DNA of 64,000 bases from Thiorhodococcus sp. (lineage in GTDB: Bacteria; Pseudomonadota; Gammaproteobacteria; Chromatiales; Chromatiaceae), in assembly GCA_029257385.1 (NCBI GenBank), contig JARIBS010000126.1:20092-84091 (forward strand), given 5' to 3'. How positions within the stretch are numbered: position 1 is the stretch's first letter; the number at the start of each line of letters is the position of its first letter. The translations under genes and the position numbers were made by a program. Under the pieces are notes generated by a model. It saw only the letters and a program-made list of their open reading frames with translations. It had not been told where the DNA came from and did no database searches. Shown piece by piece: positions 9,971 to 21,339 of this stretch.

Positions 9971-10567
9971 ATGATCACGACCACGTTACTTATCGTCGCC
10001 GCTTATCTGCTCGGGTCTGTCTCCAGCGCCATTATCGTCTGCCGGCTGATGAGGCTGCCGGACCCGCGCACCGAAGGCTCCAACAATCCGGGCGCGACCA
10101 ACGTGTTGCGCATCGGCGGCAAAAAGCCTGCGGCCATCACGCTGCTGGGCGACAGCCTCAAGGGTCTGATCCCAATGCTGGCCGGACATCTGCTCGATGT
10201 TGGAGCGGGCGCCCTGGCGGGGATCGGTCTGGCGGTCTTCATCGGTCATCTCTACCCGGTGTTCTTTGGTTTTCGCGGCGGCAAAGGTGTGGCGACCGCG
10301 CTCGGGGTCCAGTTCGGTCTCTATTGGCCCATCGGGCTGTGTGTGGCGGCCGTGTGGCTGTTCGTTGCAAAGGCGCTCAAGATCTCCTCACTGTCGGGGT
10401 TGATCTCCATGGCGCTGGCGCCTCTGTTCGTCTGGCTGTTCTGGCCCGAGAAGGTGCTGATCGGGATGCAGCTCATCATCACCGGCCTGCTCATCTGGCG
10501 CCACCGCAGCAACATCCGCAATCTGCTGGCGGGTCGCGAAGAACGCTTGACTCACAAGGAGCAATAG
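9971..10567 (+). CDS. plsY: Glycerol-3-phosphate acyltransferase PlsY
   Basis: Integral membrane enzyme, 198 residues. It transfers the acyl group from acyl-phosphate to glycerol-3-phosphate, the first step of phospholipid synthesis. Family motifs seen are LPDPRTEGSNNPGATNVLR (phosphate-binding SxNxGxTN) and the later FRGGKGVATALG. About five hydrophobic segments are present. In many gammaproteobacteria plsY lies beside tsaD; here a histidine-kinase gene sits between them. Confidence 0.93.
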   Translation: MITTTLLIVAAYLLGSVSSAIIVCRLMRLPDPRTEGSNNPGATNVLRIGGKKPAAITLLGDSLKGLIPMLAGHLLDVGAGALAGIGLAVFIGHLYPVFFGFRGGKGVATALGVQFGLYWPIGLCVAAVWLFVAKALKISSLSGLISMALAPLFVWLFWPEKVLIGMQLIITGLLIWRHRSNIRNLLAGREERLTHKEQ

Positions 10568-10622
10568 CGTTCTTCTGAGCGCCAAAGTCGCACACTGCGA
10601 CGCTAGAGCGCAGGAGCCTGGC

Positions 10623-12368
10623 ATGACCTACCAGCGCGAGGCGGTCCAATCACCCGGTTCAGACGGGGATGCTTCACGGCTAACCGGCTTGCAGGCGCTC
10701 AACGCAGCGACGCTTCAGGCGCGGCTTGAGAATCTCACCGCCGCCCTTGATGCCGCACGCTCGGCCAACGATGCGCAGCGCGCTCTGGCGCTTACGCTCC
10801 AAACCCACGCCATCGAACTCGAACTCCAGGGCCGACTACTGCGTGATACGCAGCACGCCCTGGAGGTCTCGCGCGATCACTATGCACGGCTGTTCTACGA
10901 TGCCCCGGTCGGCTATGTGGTACTCGATCGCGACGGGGTGATTCAAACCACCAATCTCACCGCGGCGAGTCTGCTCGGTCAGCCGCGCACACAGCTCGTG
11001 GGGTGCGCGTTCGAGCGTATCGTGAGCGGCGCGCAGATCAGCGATTTCTACGCGCATCTTGACGCCGTTTTTGATACACCCGCCACTGCGCCAACGGTAT
11101 GCGTGCTCTTCGTACATTTGTGCGAAACCGCTCGGGCGCGCGTCTTTCGACTCTGCTCGATCCAGCGCGATGGCTTGCTCGGGCCCGAATGCCTCACCGT
11201 CTTGTTTGACATTACCAGCGAGCATGAGCTCGAGCAGCAGCGTCTTGCCGACGATCGGCTGCGTGAGTCAGTCCTTGATGCGCTGCCTGCGCAAATCGCG
11301 GTGCTCGATCAAGATGGGCGCATTCTCACCGCTAACCGGGCTTGGCGCACACGCTCCGATGAGCAGAATGCGTCCGATGACTTGCGCGAAGCACTCGGGC
11401 TGAACGCCATCGCCGCCTGCCGCTGGAGGGGTGAGCGCCCGAGTCGGGGGGTCCTGGTCGCGGCGCGCGGGATCGAGGATGTCATCGAGCGCAAGCGCAG
11501 CGACTTCAGCATTGAGCATGCCTGCGATACGGTGCGCGGCAGGCGCTGGTTTCTGATGCGGGTGTTGTCGCTGGAAGGCCCGTCGAAAGGGGCCGTGGTC
11601 GCCTACCTGGACATCACCGAACGCCATATTGGCGAAGAACAAGCACGGCGCGCCCGTGGTGCGCTCGCGCGGGTCGACCGGTTGAACGCGGTGGGCATCC
11701 TGGCATCTTCGCTCATTCATGAGCTACTGCAACCATTGAGTTCCGCCAGTTTCTATTGCAGCGCGGCCAAGCAGTTGGCCGAAGGGCCTGCGGCCGACCC
11801 TAAACGCTTGGTGGATGTGCTTCACCGCATCGACGCTCAGGTGCGCCGCGCCGGAGACATCATGGAACGTCTGCGGGCCTTCTTGCGTGGCCGTGCGATG
11901 AATAAGGTGCCAATTGCGCTCGAACAGGTGCTCAAGCGTGCCTTCGAGCTGGTGCTTTGGTTTGCTGCGGATCACCGGGTAGAACTCCAGCTCCATGCGC
12001 CGGAGCACATCCCCCCGATACAGGGCGATCCGGTGCAGATCGAACAAATCCTGGTCAATGTGATCTGCAATGCTATCCAGGCGATCGATGTGGGCGATTG
12101 TGCGCAGCGCGATGTATCTCTGGAGGTGGTGCGCGGGTCTAATGAGATCGAGGTGATCGTCCGCGATACTGGTCCGGGACTGCCGCCGGGACGCCATGAG
12201 ACGATCTTCGACATCTTCGAGTCCATCAATGACTCGGGCCTGGGGTTGGGGCTGCCCATCAGTCGAGCGATTGCCGAGGCGCATGGCGGACGTCTCTGGG
12301 CCGAGCCGTCGTCCAGCACGGGCGCGGTATTCCATTTGACTCTGCCAATTATGACGGATAAAAAATGA
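10623..12368 (+). CDS. PAS-domain sensor histidine kinase, orphan
   Basis: A 581-residue cytoplasmic kinase with no membrane segment. An N-terminal coiled coil (about 25-85) leads to PAS1 (about 85-200, GYVVLDRDGVIQTTN) and PAS2 (about 213-335, IAVLDQDGRILTANRAW). The phospho-acceptor is H366 in LIHELLQPLSSA. The HATPase domain shows N-box ILVNVICNAIQAI, G1 VRDTGPGLPPG and G2 GLGLGLPISRAIAEAHGG. No response regulator is adjacent, so the partner is unknown. It may form an operon with plsY upstream (55-bp gap). Confidence 0.85.
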   Translation: MTYQREAVQSPGSDGDASRLTGLQALNAATLQARLENLTAALDAARSANDAQRALALTLQTHAIELELQGRLLRDTQHALEVSRDHYARLFYDAPVGYVVLDRDGVIQTTNLTAASLLGQPRTQLVGCAFERIVSGAQISDFYAHLDAVFDTPATAPTVCVLFVHLCETARARVFRLCSIQRDGLLGPECLTVLFDITSEHELEQQRLADDRLRESVLDALPAQIAVLDQDGRILTANRAWRTRSDEQNASDDLREALGLNAIAACRWRGERPSRGVLVAARGIEDVIERKRSDFSIEHACDTVRGRRWFLMRVLSLEGPSKGAVVAYLDITERHIGEEQARRARGALARVDRLNAVGILASSLIHELLQPLSSASFYCSAAKQLAEGPAADPKRLVDVLHRIDAQVRRAGDIMERLRAFLRGRAMNKVPIALEQVLKRAFELVLWFAADHRVELQLHAPEHIPPIQGDPVQIEQILVNVICNAIQAIDVGDCAQRDVSLEVVRGSNEIEVIVRDTGPGLPPGRHETIFDIFESINDSGLGLGLPISRAIAEAHGGRLWAEPSSSTGAVFHLTLPIMTDKK

Positions 12369-12400
12369 GTGGAGCGCGCATCGCCGGTGCGTCGTAAGGC

Positions 12401-13426
12401 TCAGAGCGCTGCCAGCTCATCCATCGGCCAGCGTGCACGGGTCTTGAAGGCCAGCGGCTCGCGCTGTCCGGCACGCAGACGCTGGCAGCCGGCAAACGCA
12501 ATCATGGCGCCGTTGTCGGTGCAAAACGAGGGTCTGGGATAGAATGTCGCGCCGCCTTCGGCCGCGATTGCCTGGCTCATGCGCTCGCGCAAGCGCCGAT
12601 TCGCACTCACCCCGCCCGCCAGAATCAGGCGTTCCCGGCCAGTCTCACGCAGCGCACGGCGACACTTGATGACCAGTGTCTCGACCACGGCATCCTCAAA
12701 GGCGCGAGCGATGTCGGCGCGTGTTTGCGCCTGATCCTCGCTGATTGCCAGCTCGGCTCTCAGGGTGTTGAGCGCAAACGTTTTGAGTCCGCTGAAGCTA
12801 AAGTCCAGCCCAGGCCGATCGGTCATCGGGCGAGGGAAGCGATAGCGCCCAGGGGCGCCCAACTCGGCCAGCTTGGCAAGCTCGGGGCCGCCAGGGTAGG
12901 GCAGGCCAAGAATCTTGGCGGTTTTATCGAAGGCCTCCCCGGCGGCGTCATCGAGCGATTCGCCCAGCATGCGATAACATCCGATCCCGGTGACATCAAC
13001 GAGCTGGGTGTGACCGCCCGAGACCAGCAAGGCAACGAATGGCAGCTCGGGCGCTGGCTGCTCAAGCAGTGGCGCCAGCAGGTGGCCTTCCATATGATGG
13101 ACGCCGATGGCGGGCACCCGCCAGCTCCAGGCCAGGCTGCGCCCGACAGCGGCACCGACCAGCAGTGCGCCGACCAGGCCGGGTCCGGCCGTGTAAGCGA
13201 CGCCATCAATGGAGTCCGGCGCGAGTCCGGCCTCATCGAGCACCTGGCGAATCAGCGGTACAGTCTTGCGAATGTGATCGCGTGAGGCCAACTCGGGGAC
13301 CACACCCCCATATTCGGCGTGAATTGCCACCTGACTATAAACGGCATGCGCCAAGAGGCCGCGAGCCTCGTCGAAGATGGCGACGCCCGTTTCGTCGCAC
13401 GATGTTTCGATACCCAGTACACGCAT
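12401..13426 (-). CDS. tsaD: tRNA N6-adenosine threonylcarbamoyltransferase
   Basis: TsaD/Kae1/Qri7-family subunit, 341 residues. It transfers the threonylcarbamoyl group to A37 of ANN-decoding tRNAs. Metal ligands H111 and H115 lie in [11 protein letters not shown], and [12 protein letters not shown] opens the ASKHA fold. The start at 13426 (MRVLGIETS) is chosen over 13459, which adds eleven non-conserved residues. It is divergent from rpsU, the classic gammaproteobacterial arrangement. Confidence 0.95.
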   Translation of the reverse strand: MRVLGIETSCDETGVAIFDEARGLLAHAVYSQVAIHAEYGGVVPELASRDHIRKTVPLIRQVLDEAGLAPDSIDGVAYTAGPGLVGALLVGAAVGRSLAWSWRVPAIGVHHMEGHLLAPLLEQPAPELPFVALLVSGGHTQLVDVTGIGCYRMLGESLDDAAGEAFDKTAKILGLPYPGGPELAKLAELGAPGRYRFPRPMTDRPGLDFSFSGLKTFALNTLRAELAISEDQAQTRADIARAFEDAVVETLVIKCRRALRETGRERLILAGGVSANRRLRERMSQAIAAEGGATFYPRPSFCTDNGAMIAFAGCQRLRAGQREPLAFKTRARWPMDELAAL

Positions 13427-13466
13427 GACTCGCTCCGAACGCTGAGAAGTTGGGATCATAATTCCC

Positions 13467-13513
13467 TTTCGCTGTAAGAAGGAATATTCACAGCGAAAAT
13501 TTCACGGTATACT
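13467..13513 (+). promoter_or_regulatory. rpsU promoter region with 9-bp dyad
   Basis: A -10-like TATACT lies at 13508-13513, 55 bases before rpsU. Possible -35 words are TTCACA (13487-13492, 15-bp spacing) or TATTCA (13485-13490, 17 bp). A 9-bp inverted repeat (13467-13475 TTTCGCTGT with 13490-13498 ACAGCGAAA) overlaps the -35 zone and may be an operator for this divergent tsaD/rpsU region. Confidence 0.45.
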
Positions 13514-13567
13514 CCGTAATCTTTTTTATCCTCCATTAACTCAATCGGAGATCACAAGGGACTTTCT

Positions 13568-13783
13568 ATGCCCAGCGTTCGCGTCAAAGAAAATGAGCCA
13601 TTCGAAGTCGCCATGCGACGTTTCAAGCGGTCCTGTGAAAAAGCAGGTGTGCTTGCCGAGGTCCGCCGTCGTGAGTTCTACGAGAAGCCCACCTCCGAGC
13701 GCAAGCGCAAGAAAGCCGCTGCCGTCAAGCGCTACCAGAAGAAGCTGCAACGCGAGGCCCGTCGCTGGGAACGCCCATACTGA
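13568..13783 (+). CDS. rpsU: 30S ribosomal protein S21
   Basis: A 71-residue ribosomal protein S21, first gene of the macromolecular-synthesis operon. The whole sequence is typical: [20 protein letters not shown], then the basic [15 protein letters not shown] and the C-terminal R-rich tail ending RWERPY. It binds near the anti-Shine-Dalgarno region of 16S rRNA. Its linkage with dnaG and rpoD couples translation, replication priming and transcription initiation. Confidence 0.97.
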   Translation: MPSVRVKENEPFEVAMRRFKRSCEKAGVLAEVRRREFYEKPTSERKRKKAAAVKRYQKKLQREARRWERPY

Positions 13784-13911
13784 TCGCGCTCTGGGGGAGA
13801 GTCGGGAATCCCCGGCTTCCTGAGGCCCGAGCGAACGGCCAAGAGCTTTGGGAAAATCGAGATAAAAGCCGTAATATCCTGATATAAAACCCTATCGAGA
13901 AGCGCTTCGTC

Positions 13912-14355
13912 ATGCTCAAGCAGCAGCTCCAAAACGACATGAAGTCCGCGATGAAGGCGGGCGAGAAGACCAGGCTCGGGGTCATCCGGCTGATCCGTGC
14001 CGCTGTCAAGCAGCGCGAGATCGATGAGCGCATCGAGCTCGACGATGCGCAAGTGCTGGCCGTGCTCGATAAGATGCTCAAACAGCGTCGCGACTCCATC
14101 ACCCAGTACGATGCCGCCGATCGCACAGACCTGGCCGATGTTGAGCGCGCGGAGATCGACATCATTCAGGCATATCTGCCCGCTGCCCTGACCGAGTCAG
14201 AAGTCACTGCGCTGATTGATCAGGCAATTGCCAACTCGGGCGCCGCAGCGATCAGCGGTATGGGCAAGGTCATGGCCGTGCTGCGCCCCCAAATCCAAGG
14301 CCGTGCCGATATGGGCGCGGTCAGCGCGCGGGTCAAAGAGCGTCTTGGAAGCTGA
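13912..14355 (+). CDS. GatB/YqeY domain-containing protein
   Basis: A 147-residue all-helical YqeY-family protein, related to the tail domain of GatB of the tRNA-dependent amidotransferase. Typical blocks are MKSAMKAGEKTRLGVIRLI near the start and the C-terminal GKVMAVLRPQIQGRADM. It is located between rpsU and dnaG, as in many Proteobacteria. A tRNA-linked role is suspected from the family, but its function is not established. Confidence 0.9.
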   Translation: MLKQQLQNDMKSAMKAGEKTRLGVIRLIRAAVKQREIDERIELDDAQVLAVLDKMLKQRRDSITQYDAADRTDLADVERAEIDIIQAYLPAALTESEVTALIDQAIANSGAAAISGMGKVMAVLRPQIQGRADMGAVSARVKERLGS

Positions 14356-14389
14356 ACGGTTGCGCTGAGGCTGCTCGCATCTGCGCCGC

Positions 14390-16129
14390 ATGGCAGGCAA
14401 AATCCCCCAGCAATTCATCGACGATCTGTTGGCGCGCACCGACATCGTCGATCTGATCAGCACGCGCATCCAACTGCGCAAGGCGGGCAAAGATTATCAG
14501 GCCCGCTGTCCGTTTCACGAAGAGAAGACGCCGTCTTTCACCGTCAGCGCCGATAAGCAGTTCTACTACTGCTTTGGCTGCGGCGCTCATGGCACGGCGA
14601 TCGGCTTCCTCATGGAACACGATCATCTCGCCTTTCCCGAGGCGATTGAGGAACTCGCCCAACGCATCGGGCTGGAGATTCCCGATCAGGGTGCGCCGGT
14701 CCGCACGGGTCCAGATCCAGCCCCGCTCCTGCGCCTGATGGAGCAGGCCAGCGCACTGTATCGTCAGCAGTTACGCGATCATCCACAGGCCGCAAGGGCG
14801 GTGCAATACCTCAAGGACCGCGGTCTGAGCGGCACGATCGCGGCCCGTTTCGATCTCGGCTTCGCGCCGAGCGGGGACTTTCTGCTCGGGCGCTTGGGTT
14901 GCGGCGGCGCCGAGCAGGCCAAGCTCATGACCTGCGGTCTGATCGCCGAGCAGGACGCTCGCCGCTATGACCGTTTTCGCGACCGAATCATGTTTCCGAT
15001 TCGCGACCGGCGGGGACGGGTGATCGGCTTTGGCGGACGCCTCCTCGGCGACGGCAAGCCGAAATATCTCAATTCGCCGGAGACCCCGCTCTTTCACAAG
15101 GGGCGCGAACTCTACGGCCTGTTTGAAGTGCAGCAGAGCAACCGCAAGATCGCATCCATTATCGTCGTCGAAGGCTACATGGACGTGATCGCGCTGGCGC
15201 AGTTCGGTATCACCAATGCGGTCGCCACACTTGGGACGGCCACGACTCAGGATCATCTCCAGCAATTGTTGCGCACCACCCCTGAGCTGGTGTTCTGCTT
15301 CGATGGCGATCGGGCGGGTCGCGATGCGGCCTGGAAGGCGCTGGTGACCGCGCTGCCCCTGGCAACTGGGCAGCAATCGATCCGGTTTCACTTCTTGCCC
15401 GAGGGCGAGGACCCAGACACCCTGGTACGGCGCCTCGGTCCAGAGGGTTTTACCGCACGGCTCGATGAAGCACAGCCGCTGTCAACGCTCCTGTTTGAGC
15501 ATCTCGAGCAACAGGTGGATATGACCAGCATGGACGGGCGCGCCCGCCTTGCCAATCTTGCTCAACCGTTAGTCGCACAACTGCCCCAAGGCATCTATCG
15601 CGATCTGGTGCTCAAGCGTATCGCCGATCTGACGGGCTTACCGACACCACGGCCCGTGCGCGACACCCGCCGGAGCACCCGCGCGGCGTTGCCCGTGCGG
15701 CTTAGCCTAATCGCGCAGGCGATTGCGCTACTGCTCGACAACCCGCATCTGGCCGCGCACACTGGCGCGTGCGATGACGCATGGCGTCGCTCGACCAATC
15801 CGGGCGTCGATGTGCTCGGGCAATTGCTGGATATGCTGATCGATCGCCCAGGGATGAATAAAGCGGCTGTGCTGGAACGCTGGCGTGAACATCCCCACTT
15901 TAGATATTTGCAGCGCATCAGCGTTGATCCGTTCCTGCAGGACATCGCCGAAGAGCACTTAGTCGCAGTGTTTGTCGGCGCTTTAAATCGGATCAGCGAG
16001 GAGACCTGCAAAATCGAGCGGCGACTCCCATTCAATCAGTCGAGCACCACACAGTGGTCGGCCGAGGAGCGCGCGCGTCTCAAAGCACAGACCCAAGCAG
16101 CCCGAATACCCCGCGATAAACTACACTGA
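14390..16129 (+). CDS. dnaG: DNA primase
   Basis: A 579-residue replicative primase. The N-terminal CHC2 zinc finger has C40, H43, C61 and C64 (CPFHEEKTPSF then YYCFGCGAHG). The TOPRIM core shows VVEGYMDVIALAQFGI and the metal-binding FDGDRAGRDAAWKAL. The C-terminal helicase-interaction domain is shorter and less conserved. It synthesises RNA primers and is recruited by DnaB. It lies 34 bp after yqeY in the same operon. Confidence 0.96.
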   Translation: MAGKIPQQFIDDLLARTDIVDLISTRIQLRKAGKDYQARCPFHEEKTPSFTVSADKQFYYCFGCGAHGTAIGFLMEHDHLAFPEAIEELAQRIGLEIPDQGAPVRTGPDPAPLLRLMEQASALYRQQLRDHPQAARAVQYLKDRGLSGTIAARFDLGFAPSGDFLLGRLGCGGAEQAKLMTCGLIAEQDARRYDRFRDRIMFPIRDRRGRVIGFGGRLLGDGKPKYLNSPETPLFHKGRELYGLFEVQQSNRKIASIIVVEGYMDVIALAQFGITNAVATLGTATTQDHLQQLLRTTPELVFCFDGDRAGRDAAWKALVTALPLATGQQSIRFHFLPEGEDPDTLVRRLGPEGFTARLDEAQPLSTLLFEHLEQQVDMTSMDGRARLANLAQPLVAQLPQGIYRDLVLKRIADLTGLPTPRPVRDTRRSTRAALPVRLSLIAQAIALLLDNPHLAAHTGACDDAWRRSTNPGVDVLGQLLDMLIDRPGMNKAAVLERWREHPHFRYLQRISVDPFLQDIAEEHLVAVFVGALNRISEETCKIERRLPFNQSSTTQWSAEERARLKAQTQAARIPRDKLH

Positions 16130-16262
16130 AGCGGTAATCGTACTGGAGTTTTCCGCAAGTTCGACTATCTATAGTGCTGTCTGCTAGATCAGACCGCCCG
16201 AGAACGCAGGCGATTGACTAGCTGTCGCACGCCGCGCACTGCATCGCTAGGACACCCCCTAA

Positions 16263-16291
16263 GAGACATAAAAATATTTTTATGTTATAAT
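16263..16291 (+). promoter_or_regulatory. Probable rpoD promoter with palindromic spacer
   Basis: -35 GAGACA (16263-16268, ending GACA) and -10 TATAAT (16286-16291) are 17 bp apart, with an extended -10 TGT just upstream of the hexamer. The spacer is filled by the perfect 18-bp palindrome CATAAAAATATTTTTATG (16267-16284). It gives rpoD its own promoter inside the rpsU-dnaG operon. Confidence 0.7.
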
Positions 16292-16348
16292 GTCTAGCTG
16301 TGTTTCTAAACTGCCTTTTTCGCAGCACTCAGATTTTTAAGGTACCTC

Positions 16349-18187
<1,839 letters not shown>

Positions 18188-18225
18188 CTGACCTTCTCTT
18201 CACGCCAGGGAGGGCGCACATTCCA

Positions 18226-18301
<76 letters not shown>

Positions 18302-18690
18302 TATTTTAATCACTTAGCATATCGCGTGAGAGCGATGCCATCCGGTTGCACTCATCGATCCTGTTCAGCCAGCGCGCCCAGCACCGCCGCCACTCGTCCG
18401 CCGAGCCGTCGGCGTCGATCAACTCCATCCGTTGCTCAATCATCACGGTCATAAGGCTCACGGCTGCGGCAGATCGCAGAACTGAAAGAAGGCATTGTCA
18501 CGGTATTCCGAGTACAGATGCAGCAGATCTGATCCCAGCCGGGGTTTCCAACATCTGGAAACGAGCGCTGAACGGGTGCAGAGGTCGGATCAGATCTCAG
18601 TCGGCTTGAGCCGCGTTCGTATCCCGGACAGCGGATCATCGTGTCCCAAAGGTCTTGGCATGATCCATCAATCCTCGTCTGGAGACCCCC
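18302..18690. other. Intergenic region with short relic-like minus-strand frames
   Basis: 389 bp between the tRNA and lrgA. On the minus strand a C-terminal-looking frame ending in FFQFCDLPQP stops near 18463. A 48-residue frame (start ATG 18452, MTVMIEQRMELIDADGSAD) follows and ends near 18306. They read like the end of one gene plus a small downstream gene, but neither family was recognised. No terminator or clear lrgA promoter was seen. Confidence 0.3.
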
Positions 18691-19056
18691 ATGGCTCTCG
18701 AGTTCATTGCGTTGCTGCTGGTCTGCCAGCTTGTCGGTGAGGCCTTCGTGCTCTGGACCGGACTGCCCGTGCCCGGCCCGGTCATCGGTATGGCCCTGCT
18801 TTTCGTGGGCCTTGTCCTGCGAGGCGGCGTGCCCGAAGGGCTCAACCGCGTCGTCGACGGTTTGCTCGCCCATCTGTCGCTGCTCTTTGTGCCCGCCGGT
18901 GTTGGCGTGATGCTGCACATCGCGATGCTGCGTGAGGAATGGGTCGCGGTCACCGTGGCTCTGGTGCTGAGCACACTGCTGACGCTCGTGGTCACCGGGC
19001 TGGTGATGACCGGGCTGATCCGCTGGCTCGACAGCCGGCGGCAGACGGGCGGCTGA
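18691..19056 (+). CDS. lrgA: CidA/LrgA-family membrane protein
   Basis: A 121-residue holin-like inner-membrane protein with about four hydrophobic segments. The conserved LPVPGPVIGMALLF and LLFVPAGVGVM blocks identify the CidA/LrgA family, linked to control of murein hydrolase activity, cell lysis and metabolite export. It sits 3 bp before lrgB. cidA versus lrgA cannot be distinguished, so the symbol is by family. Confidence 0.88.
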   Translation: MALEFIALLLVCQLVGEAFVLWTGLPVPGPVIGMALLFVGLVLRGGVPEGLNRVVDGLLAHLSLLFVPAGVGVMLHIAMLREEWVAVTVALVLSTLLTLVVTGLVMTGLIRWLDSRRQTGG

Positions 19057-19059
19057 GCG

Positions 19060-19791
19060 ATGGAGTCCGATCGCGCCCTGGACGCTATCTGGGTCTATCT
19101 CTCGACCAGCCCGCTTCTGCACCTGACGCTGACGGTGCTCGCCTACCTGGCTGCGGACTGGCTGTTTCAACGCAGCGGGCGCAAGGCCCTGCTCAATCCG
19201 GTTTTGCTTGCGATCCTGGTGCTGGTCAGCCTCCTGACCCTAACGGGCACCCGCTACGAGACCTACTTCGAGGGCGCACAGTTCGTCCATTTCATGCTGG
19301 GACCGGCGACCGTGGCGCTGGCCATCCCGCTTTACCGGCATCTGGATCTGATCCGTCGTCTCTGGCTCCCCATCCTGGTGTCGATCGTGACAGGCGCCGT
19401 CGTCTCGGCAAGCAGCGCCGTCCTTATCGCCGACTGGCTCGGCGCCTCGCGCCAGACGCTGATCTCACTGGCCCCCAAGTCAGTGACGACACCGGTGGCT
19501 ATGGGCATCACCGAAAAGGTCGGCGGGCTGCCGTCGCTGACGGCCGCCTTGGTCGTTCTGACCGGCGTGCTCGGTGCCGTGATCGGCCCGGCTGTGCTGG
19601 CGGTGGTGCGTGTGCGTGACGATCGCGCACGGGGCCTGGCGCTGGGTGTGAGCGCCCACGGTATCGGCACGGCCAGAGCCTTCCAGATCAGCGGCCTCGC
19701 CGGTGCATTCTCGGCACTGGCGATGGGGCTGGCGGCGCTGGTCTCGGCCTTCGTGCTGCCGGCCGTGCTGCGCTGGGTCTTCGGTGACTGA
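19060..19791 (+). CDS. lrgB: CidB/LrgB-family membrane protein
   Basis: A 243-residue multi-pass membrane partner of LrgA. Family blocks are FMLGPATVALAIPLYRHLDL, LAPKSVTTPVAMGI and the C-terminal GVSAHGIGTARAF. Together the two proteins form an antiholin/holin-like or transport unit. The symbol is by family. Confidence 0.9.
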   Translation: MESDRALDAIWVYLSTSPLLHLTLTVLAYLAADWLFQRSGRKALLNPVLLAILVLVSLLTLTGTRYETYFEGAQFVHFMLGPATVALAIPLYRHLDLIRRLWLPILVSIVTGAVVSASSAVLIADWLGASRQTLISLAPKSVTTPVAMGITEKVGGLPSLTAALVVLTGVLGAVIGPAVLAVVRVRDDRARGLALGVSAHGIGTARAFQISGLAGAFSALAMGLAALVSAFVLPAVLRWVFGD

Positions 19792-19924
19792 GTCCGTTGC
19801 GCCTGTCGCGCAAGGTGTGCGTGAGACTTTGGTCAAGCGGTGACGGTGGTGTGTATGTGGCCAGTATCTTTCTTTATTTCTGCCAGCTCGCCGACGTCAT
19901 CGACAGCCTGCTCTAGACAGGGTC

Positions 19925-20220
19925 CGTGTGCGCTGGTGGGATCGCGCGGCTGTGACCTATCGCCAGGCCGCTATGCTCTCGGACGTGGAGCGGGAGAGGT
20001 TACCGGAACGGCCGATCCCAACGCATGCGCGCCTCGGCTATGACGGCGAGAGAAGCCGCTCTTCGTCGGCCACTACTGGCTTACCGGCCTGCCGCAATTG
20101 CTCTCTGAGACGGTCGCCTGTGTCGATTACAGTGTCGCCAAGGGTGGCAAGCTGGTGGCGTACCGCTGGGACGGTGAGCCATTGCTCAATGCCTCGAAGT
20201 TCCACTGGCTTGGCGCATGA
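19925..20220 (+). pseudogene. Metallophosphoesterase remnant (C-terminal, frameshifted)
   Basis: The frame starting near GTG 19928 reads RWWDRAAVTYRQAAMLSD and ARLGYDGE, then shifts frame near 20050. The remainder reads FVGHYWLTGLPQ and VDYSVAKGGKLVAYRWDGEP, ending FHWLGA at the stop 20218-20220. This is the C-terminal end of a calcineurin-like phosphoesterase; VDYSVAKGGKLVAYR is a distinctive tail of that group. The catalytic N-terminal part is missing. It converges on, and overlaps, a dinB remnant. Confidence 0.7.
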
Positions 20221-20461
20221 CCGTTGCGTGATCTTTCATCAGAGCGTAACGTCCTCGGCCGTTGGCATGCGCAGCGTACGCGATCGGCATCGCCGAGTGC
20301 ACCCCGAAGCGGCGCGCCTCGTAGGAGCAGGTCGCAACCACCCCGCGTGTGCCCGGCGCGGCACCAACCACTACCGGCCGACCGCGCCACTCGGGATGGT
20401 CGCGCTGCTCAAGCGCCGCGTAGAAGGCGTCGAGATCCACATGCATGATCAGACGGGCCAT
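20186..20461 (-). pseudogene. dinB (DNA polymerase IV) 5' remnant
   Basis: The N-terminus reads like a Y-family polymerase: [19 protein letters not shown] (first catalytic Asp), then [16 protein letters not shown] and SAMPIAYA, about residues 1-63. Homology then stops and the frame runs on as the antisense of the neighbouring remnant to a stop at 20186. The remaining 80-85% of dinB is absent, so no polymerase can be made. Confidence 0.75.
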
Positions 20462-20526
20462 GGGCAGAGTTGGCTCCAGACATTGGCCGTCATGCGACGA
20501 GACCCCAGGGGCTTTTGAACGCCCAT

Positions 20527-21111
20527 TCAGCGCCGATGCATGAGGGCGACCGTGAAATCGTCTGGAAGATAGTCGTCAGCGATTGCCATCTCGGCCTCGA
20601 GATGACGCGTCCAGTCGCGAACCTCCTCTGGCATGCACAAATTGTAGCTGTGCGGTGCGTCGCGTCCCAACAGCAGATTGAACACGAAGCCCTCGGTCGA
20701 GGCCATGAAACAGCGCTCGATGAACGCTTGTGTCTCTTCCCGGGTCAGGGTGTTCATGGCCCCGCTGCAGACGTAGAAGTCAGCCGGGGGCAGGGCTTCA
20801 CTCAGGACATCCAGAAGCAGGATCTCGCAACCGGTGCGAACTTGGGCCGCTTCGACCATAGGCTCGACCACATCGAGACCGAGATAGCGTTTGGGGCGCT
20901 CTCCACGGGTGTCGAGAAAGCGGTAGAAATCCCCGAGCCCACAACCCGCGTCGACGAGGGTCAGCGCTGAGAGATCGTCCGGAAGAAAGCGCCGCAGCGC
21001 CTCGAAACGCACGAGCTGGCTATCGGCAGAAGTCCACTGCACACCCTTGGCCGTGTGGCCGTAGTTCTCAAGGGAGTAACGGTAGAAGCGGTTGGTATCG
21101 ACTCTGGGCAT
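20527..21111 (-). CDS. Class I SAM-dependent methyltransferase
   Basis: A 194-residue cytoplasmic methyltransferase. The SAM-binding motif I is [16 protein letters not shown], followed by the acidic [14 protein letters not shown]. The start at 21111 ([13 protein letters not shown]) was chosen over 21174 because the extra residues are low-complexity and non-conserved. The substrate is unknown. It is the first of three unrelated methyltransferase genes on this strand, in a patch of gene remnants. Confidence 0.7.
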   Translation of the reverse strand: MPRVDTNRFYRYSLENYGHTAKGVQWTSADSQLVRFEALRRFLPDDLSALTLVDAGCGLGDFYRFLDTRGERPKRYLGLDVVEPMVEAAQVRTGCEILLLDVLSEALPPADFYVCSGAMNTLTREETQAFIERCFMASTEGFVFNLLLGRDAPHSYNLCMPEEVRDWTRHLEAEMAIADDYLPDDFTVALMHRR

Positions 21112-21339
21112 GGCAATGAGGCGTCGGAGCGGTAGTGTGGATGATGGACTGCGCCGCTGGGGCGCAGAGACCATGCCATGATAGTGGAAATCGCCTTATT
21201 GTTCTGCTTCTGGGTGATCTGGGCCTTTGGTTTCTCTCGCCCGAGATCATCATCGACCTGTTTCAGTCTTTGCCAAGCCAGTGGTAACAATCAGGCAACA
21301 GCGACCGTAACGAAATTGGCGGACGTACCATGCCCTTAA

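Noticed and set aside
13467..13498. LexA box at rpsU (CTGT...ACAG)
   Set aside because: The half-sites are 14 bases apart, whereas the E. coli-type SOS box needs 8.
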